The position numbers and the translations under genes were made by a program. 64,000 bases of DNA, taken from the NCBI RefSeq assembly GCF_052324685.1, contig NC_135225.1, forward strand, positions 7,895,834-7,959,833, given 5' to 3'. This DNA comes from Brachyhypopomus gauderio (taxonomy: Eukaryota; Chordata; Actinopteri; Gymnotiformes; Hypopomidae). The notes under the pieces were generated by a model. The model saw only the letters and a list, made by a program, of their open reading frames with translations. It made no database searches and was not told the DNA's origin. Shown here piece by piece: positions 60,087 to 64,000 of the stretch (the stretch's first letter is position 1; each line of letters opens with the position of its first letter).

Positions 60087-62022
60087 GGCATACAGTGATT
60101 CACTTTGTGAATGGAAATAAGATTATTTAATTGCTTGCTGTTCTTTACTATCAGTTCATAATTACAAAAGATTTGTACAGACAGGGTGTCTCAAATAAGA
60201 ATTCATTCAAATAAATGAGTGATGAGGCCACCTTTTCTCCTAATTCCTGATGCACCAAAACACCTGGCTGAATGCTATCACAAGCAATAACAATTCTGTC
60301 CAAGATGAACATATTCTGTATCTTCAGAGCATATTAATTTTAAATGGGTGTTTTTTTTTTTTTTTTTTTTTTTTTGAGAAAATTGGTTTTTTTTTTTTTT
60401 GGACCACTGAATGAATGACTTAGTTCTGTATTAATACCTTGCGGTGACTTAACACACCTCAGCTTGTATAAGACATTTTCTGAAGCATCATCTTGGGGAA
60501 AAAACATGTAATCTTATACCATGGAAAAAGGAATTATTACAGTACTATGAGAATCATTGGATGTATTAGTTTCTCACTACGATTTTTGTTTTGGGTGTAT
60601 AGGAACAGTATTTGTCATATTTATATAGTTCTTTTGTAGGTCCAAGCTTGACAGATGAAGTATGTATATTATGGCAAACTAGGTTAGGTTCATTTGTGTA
60701 CCAGGTTTTACAGTACAGTATAGACATTGTCTCAATGCAGCTTTGCAGGAGACCCTCTTAAAGCAAGGCTAAGGTGACAATGGCCAGGAAAATCCCCTCA
60801 AAGATACGAGAGAGACATTGAGCCGAGATTCAAAAGAAACAACCAGCCTTCCTTTCATTTCTTGAAAGTGTAGGTATAATCACAGATTTAATTTACTGAA
60901 GACAAATAACAGTCATATAGGGGAACAGTCCATGATTGTTGAAAGTTAAAAGTCTACCAAAGATTCGGAGGACTTCAGAAAGCTAGCAATCACCAGGCCC
61001 TATTTATGCATGAGTGTTCTACACATTAGTTTATAACAGTACCAGAAGCCAGAGAACCAGTAGGAATAAAGAGTGTCATGAACATTTTTTCCACCATGCC
61101 AAGACATTTGCATCAAATTCATACCAATTCTGTATCATTCCATGAAGGGAGATAACGCGTATGGTACTTACATAATGGTTATAAATAGATTCAGACCATT
61201 AGAAACTTTTGAACCTTTTGAACAATCAGAATAAAATAGACTTAAGCTATTCTGTACTTCTGCTTTTCAGGTATGGGCAGTCAGTTTGTAGTTAGTGTTG
61301 CATCATAAAATCTTTTCATACTCTCATGCCATACCACTGCTAAGCCACAAGGAGTGTGATAAACACACAATACAGTATTTAGGAATGAACATTTGTGGTT
61401 GATGAGTTTAGTCAAGCCTCATGCTCGAGGCAACAAAATGTCTGTAACTGAAGTTTTAATCATTTTCAATAAAACGTCAAACAGTATTGTCGATGTTTCA
61501 AGTACACCCTCCCCAAAAGTAGTTTGTGTGTATCAGCAATATAGGCAGGTTCAGGAAATAAAAAGTCCTTTTTTTTTGCTTTGCTCAGGCAAGATTTTGC
61601 TCAGGCTTCCTGAATTGTGTTGATTACACTAATTTTACCTGGCTTTCACTAATTAGAACATGCAGCAAGCTTGAGTAAAATCCTGGGAAGGAGTTTTACT
61701 TTCTGAACCTGGAATGTCTACCTCTGGTGACTGTACAAGACTAAAACATCCAAATGGATTAAAGGAATTTTAACTACCACCCCACAAGGAAAGTGGCACC
61801 AAGACAAACATCACTATTAGTTCATTGTAACTTTAATTCTATATAAATCATAAACCAGCAGCACCCCAATCCCTTAACCTGTAACAAATCCCATGTAACA
61901 AATCTCAAAAAAAGGTTATAGAGCGACAGGAGGAAATAATTAATTTGTCTGGATATATTAGAAAAGTTGATTAAGAAAATTGATCAGAAGAAGAACAATA
62001 ATTCTCCACTATGGATATAAAT
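60087..62022. other. itprip 3'UTR and convergent gap with the GSTO gene
   Basis: itprip (plus) and GSTO (minus) converge. The stretch has poly-T runs at 60350-60400 and no coding sequence. It probably consists mainly of the two 3'UTRs. Confidence 0.5.
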
Positions 62023-62173
62023 CTATAAACCATAGTCATAATTAGGATTTCCAGCCATGAAGGAGTCGAAAAAGGCCTTGTGGTCATCTGGGGTGTGCAT
62101 GATGTGCTTCACTGCTGGATCCTGCAGCATGCACGAAACCCACTTGTTCAGCTCGGGATTGCCATCCATACAG
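62023..62173 (-). CDS. gsto1: Glutathione S-transferase omega, last coding exon only
   Basis: Cytosolic omega-class transferase (dehydroascorbate reductase and thioltransferase activity in the family). Only the final exon is in the window: acceptor at 62174-62175, 50 codons including the stop TAG at 62025-62023. The sequence CMDGNPELNKWVSCMLQDPA, then VKHIMHT, then an FFDSFMAGNPNYDYGL-type end, aligns with the C-terminal helix and the DYGL end of GSTO1. The exon starts in phase 2. The catalytic cysteine is in an upstream exon outside the window. GSTO1 and GSTO2 cannot be told apart from this exon; synteny with itprip supports the GSTO locus. Confidence 0.8.
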
Positions 62174-62245
62174 CTAGAAACAGAACAGTTTAGAATAATT
62201 CCTATAGACATTATATGCACTTCTTACATTCATTTATAATGTAAG

Positions 62246-63946
62246 TAGGGCTGGACAATAACTCAATATCAATATATATCGTGATATCACCGTTATTGAA
62301 ACATTGTCTAGGATATTTTTTTAAACACATTTTCAATATTTCGATAAACGCTATTTACAATATTACAATGTTCATAACAGGGCGCTGCCGTTATTTCATT
62401 GCATTCAAGCAGAGCTGAAAAAGGAAAACAGTGACTGATGTGCACGCAGCCAATGCTCAGCAGCATCAGGCTATGCTAGTTATGGTTTAGCTCCAATGTA
62501 ACATCCTAGCTGCAAAATGAGCACCGCTGACTGCGATACATATGTGACTGAATGAGGTTTGTGTCAGGTCTGACTGGCACGCCTCCCTCTGTTGCCACCG
62601 GGGAAGCTCACGTGTCACTTCTTAACAACGCAATCAGTAGTTTCAGTTCGCTTATTCGTGTTATTTATGGAACGGTATTGCATTGTCCTCATCTCGTTTG
62701 AGAGATCCAGTTACTTCCCAGGCATCCAACTCAATCTTTTGACTCAAGTAAAAGTACTGGTTTCAAAACTACTTAAAAGAATAAAAGTAATGTAAGGGGT
62801 AAAATGTCATTAAGGACAAAAACATAGACTAAATCACAGGGCCTATAGGTCACCTCACCTTCCCCCAAAAACATTTTCTAAAAGCCATAATGACTAATGT
62901 TATTTTAAAATGTCAATGTTAAAAAATACAGATGCACTAGGCTAACTAGATCAGCCCCATATATGCCCATTAAATTAATTTTAATTCGTTTAATCTTAGT
63001 AAAATGCTATTTTATTAGAACAAAATAGTCACGGTGGTGAGGTGGGACAGCAAGGGAATGGTGCACGACACTAAACATGTATTACCATGAAGACAAATAC
63101 ACAGATGACGACAAATATTTCAAAAACCTTGATATTGGCTACAATATGGGTTAGCTGGTCCTCCTGGATACCAGCCTCCTCGCTGGTGCTTAGTTGGGAT
63201 ATTTTGCTCGAGTTCTCGAGTCTCTGCCATCAACATCTTCATACTAAGCTACTTATGTCTGCTGCCATTTCATTGCTGGAGTGTCACTTGTGTGATGGAT
63301 TGTGCACAAAGCAATAGGGTGTGGGAGTGGGATATATTAATACTTCTGATCCCACCACGATCAAATCCGCTCTATCTGGATAGTTTTTTTTTTATGATAA
63401 GAAGCCAGATTGAGAACAAGCCAAAATGAAATAGAAGTAACGAGGCTATTTCTAAAACCTAAGTACAGATAATTGTGCAAAAATGTAAGGGGTGGAAATA
63501 AAGTCGGATGAAAAAAATTACTTCAGAAAAGTATAGATACTCAATTTCTACTTAAGGTAATGAAGTATTTGTACTTCGTTACTTGACACCTCTGTGAAAG
63601 ATTAATTATGTGGTGTGGAAGTGGTTTGGCTAAGGAAGATATTAATACGAGTTTGTTTATCTGGCAGTGATGTCGTGCTTCATAGGCTATATGAAGGCTG
63701 AATACAAATAAAAGGTTGACTTATTTATACTATTTTTATTTCTAAAGTAAATATAGTTTTATAGGAAGATGTTTCATATACTTAACACTAATTTTTTAGA
63801 CATATGTAGGTACAGACATCCGTTGTGGGCATTCTTGGCAGTTTTCTGTGGCTTTTATATTGTTCATATCGATATCGGAATTATATCGTATTGACCGAAA
63901 TGAATAAATATATTGATATAAATTTTGCCCATATTGTCCAGCCCCA
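62246..63946. mobile_element. hAT-like non-autonomous element (1.7 kb) in the GSTO intron
   Basis: The left end is TAGGGCTGGACAATA and the right end, on the other strand, is TGGGGCTGGACAATA: 14 of 15 bases match. Flanking 8-bp sequences AATGTAAG (62238-62245) and ACTGTAAT (63947-63954) match at six of eight positions, as expected for an old target duplication. The subterminal regions are rich in ATCGATAT-type words. No transposase frame survives. A second repeat appears to sit inside it (see next entry). Confidence 0.7.
62735..63594 (-). mobile_element. Probable second element nested in the hAT-like element
   Basis: The right edge at 63594, read on the minus strand, starts CAGAGGTGTCAAGTAAC and continues with GTACAAATACTT-type words; CTCAAGTAAAAGTACTG occurs near 62738. 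This matches a widespread fish hAT-type repeat that begins CAGAGGTG. The left end is not clearly found, so extent and class are tentative. Confidence 0.4.
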
Positions 63947-63954
63947 ACTGTAAT

Positions 63955-64000
63955 CATTTTACTTATCCAGAGCAGCTGACATATTTAGCAGTATGTGTGC
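63955..64000. other. GSTO intron, continues beyond the window
   Basis: Short remainder of the intron upstream of the last GSTO exon; nothing recognised. Confidence 0.5.

Noticed and set aside
63087-63317. 76-codon frame within the hAT-like element, considered as a transposase remnant
   Set aside because: No DDE-type or hAT dimerisation motif could be recognised.

Overview
This is vertebrate nuclear DNA, almost certainly from a ray-finned (teleost) fish. The evidence is split genes with GT/AG introns, compact introns and intergenic gaps, AT-rich sequence with many microsatellites, and fish-type mobile DNA (hAT and Tc1 relatives). The proteins read like fish orthologues of human genes. I cannot name the species.

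Layout, left to right. (1) 137-7152, minus: first eleven coding exons of inpp5f (Sac2 phosphatase); the gene runs off the left edge. (2) 9627-14451, minus: bag3, four exons, complete. (3) 16302-23783, plus: tial1 (TIAR), twelve exons, complete, with an internally deleted Tc1-type transposon in intron 7. (4) 25823-31223, minus: pkd2l1, fifteen exons, complete. (5) 33632-34072, minus: single-exon atoh7 with a TATA box and two CACCTG E-boxes. (6) 37195-37500: a solo LTR with a 5-bp target duplication. (7) 39936-41320 (possibly to 43972), minus: a small RING-H2 membrane protein of the RNF122/RNF24 family. (8) 46539-53146, minus: a CALHM cluster with calhm2 and calhm3 intact and, between them, a calhm1 copy that looks dead. 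(9) 58476-60086, plus: itprip, coding region in one exon. (10) 62023-62173, minus: last exon of a glutathione S-transferase omega gene, with a 1.7-kb hAT-like element in the intron before it.

Nearly all genes have human orthologues on chromosome 10q (INPP5F/BAG3/TIAL1; PKD2L1; ATOH7; CALHM1-3/ITPRIP/GSTO), so this is a rearranged piece of a 10q-like ancestral block; only the RNF122-like gene is foreign to it. The genes are not an operon. Functional themes are phosphoinositide/endosome biology (inpp5f), proteostasis and stress granules (bag3, tial1), retina specification (atoh7), and large-pore or cation channels linked to taste and calcium signalling (pkd2l1, calhm genes, itprip). No prokaryote-like system, CRISPR array or new multi-gene system is visible. 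The strongest unusual observation is the probable loss of calhm1 beside an intact calhm3.
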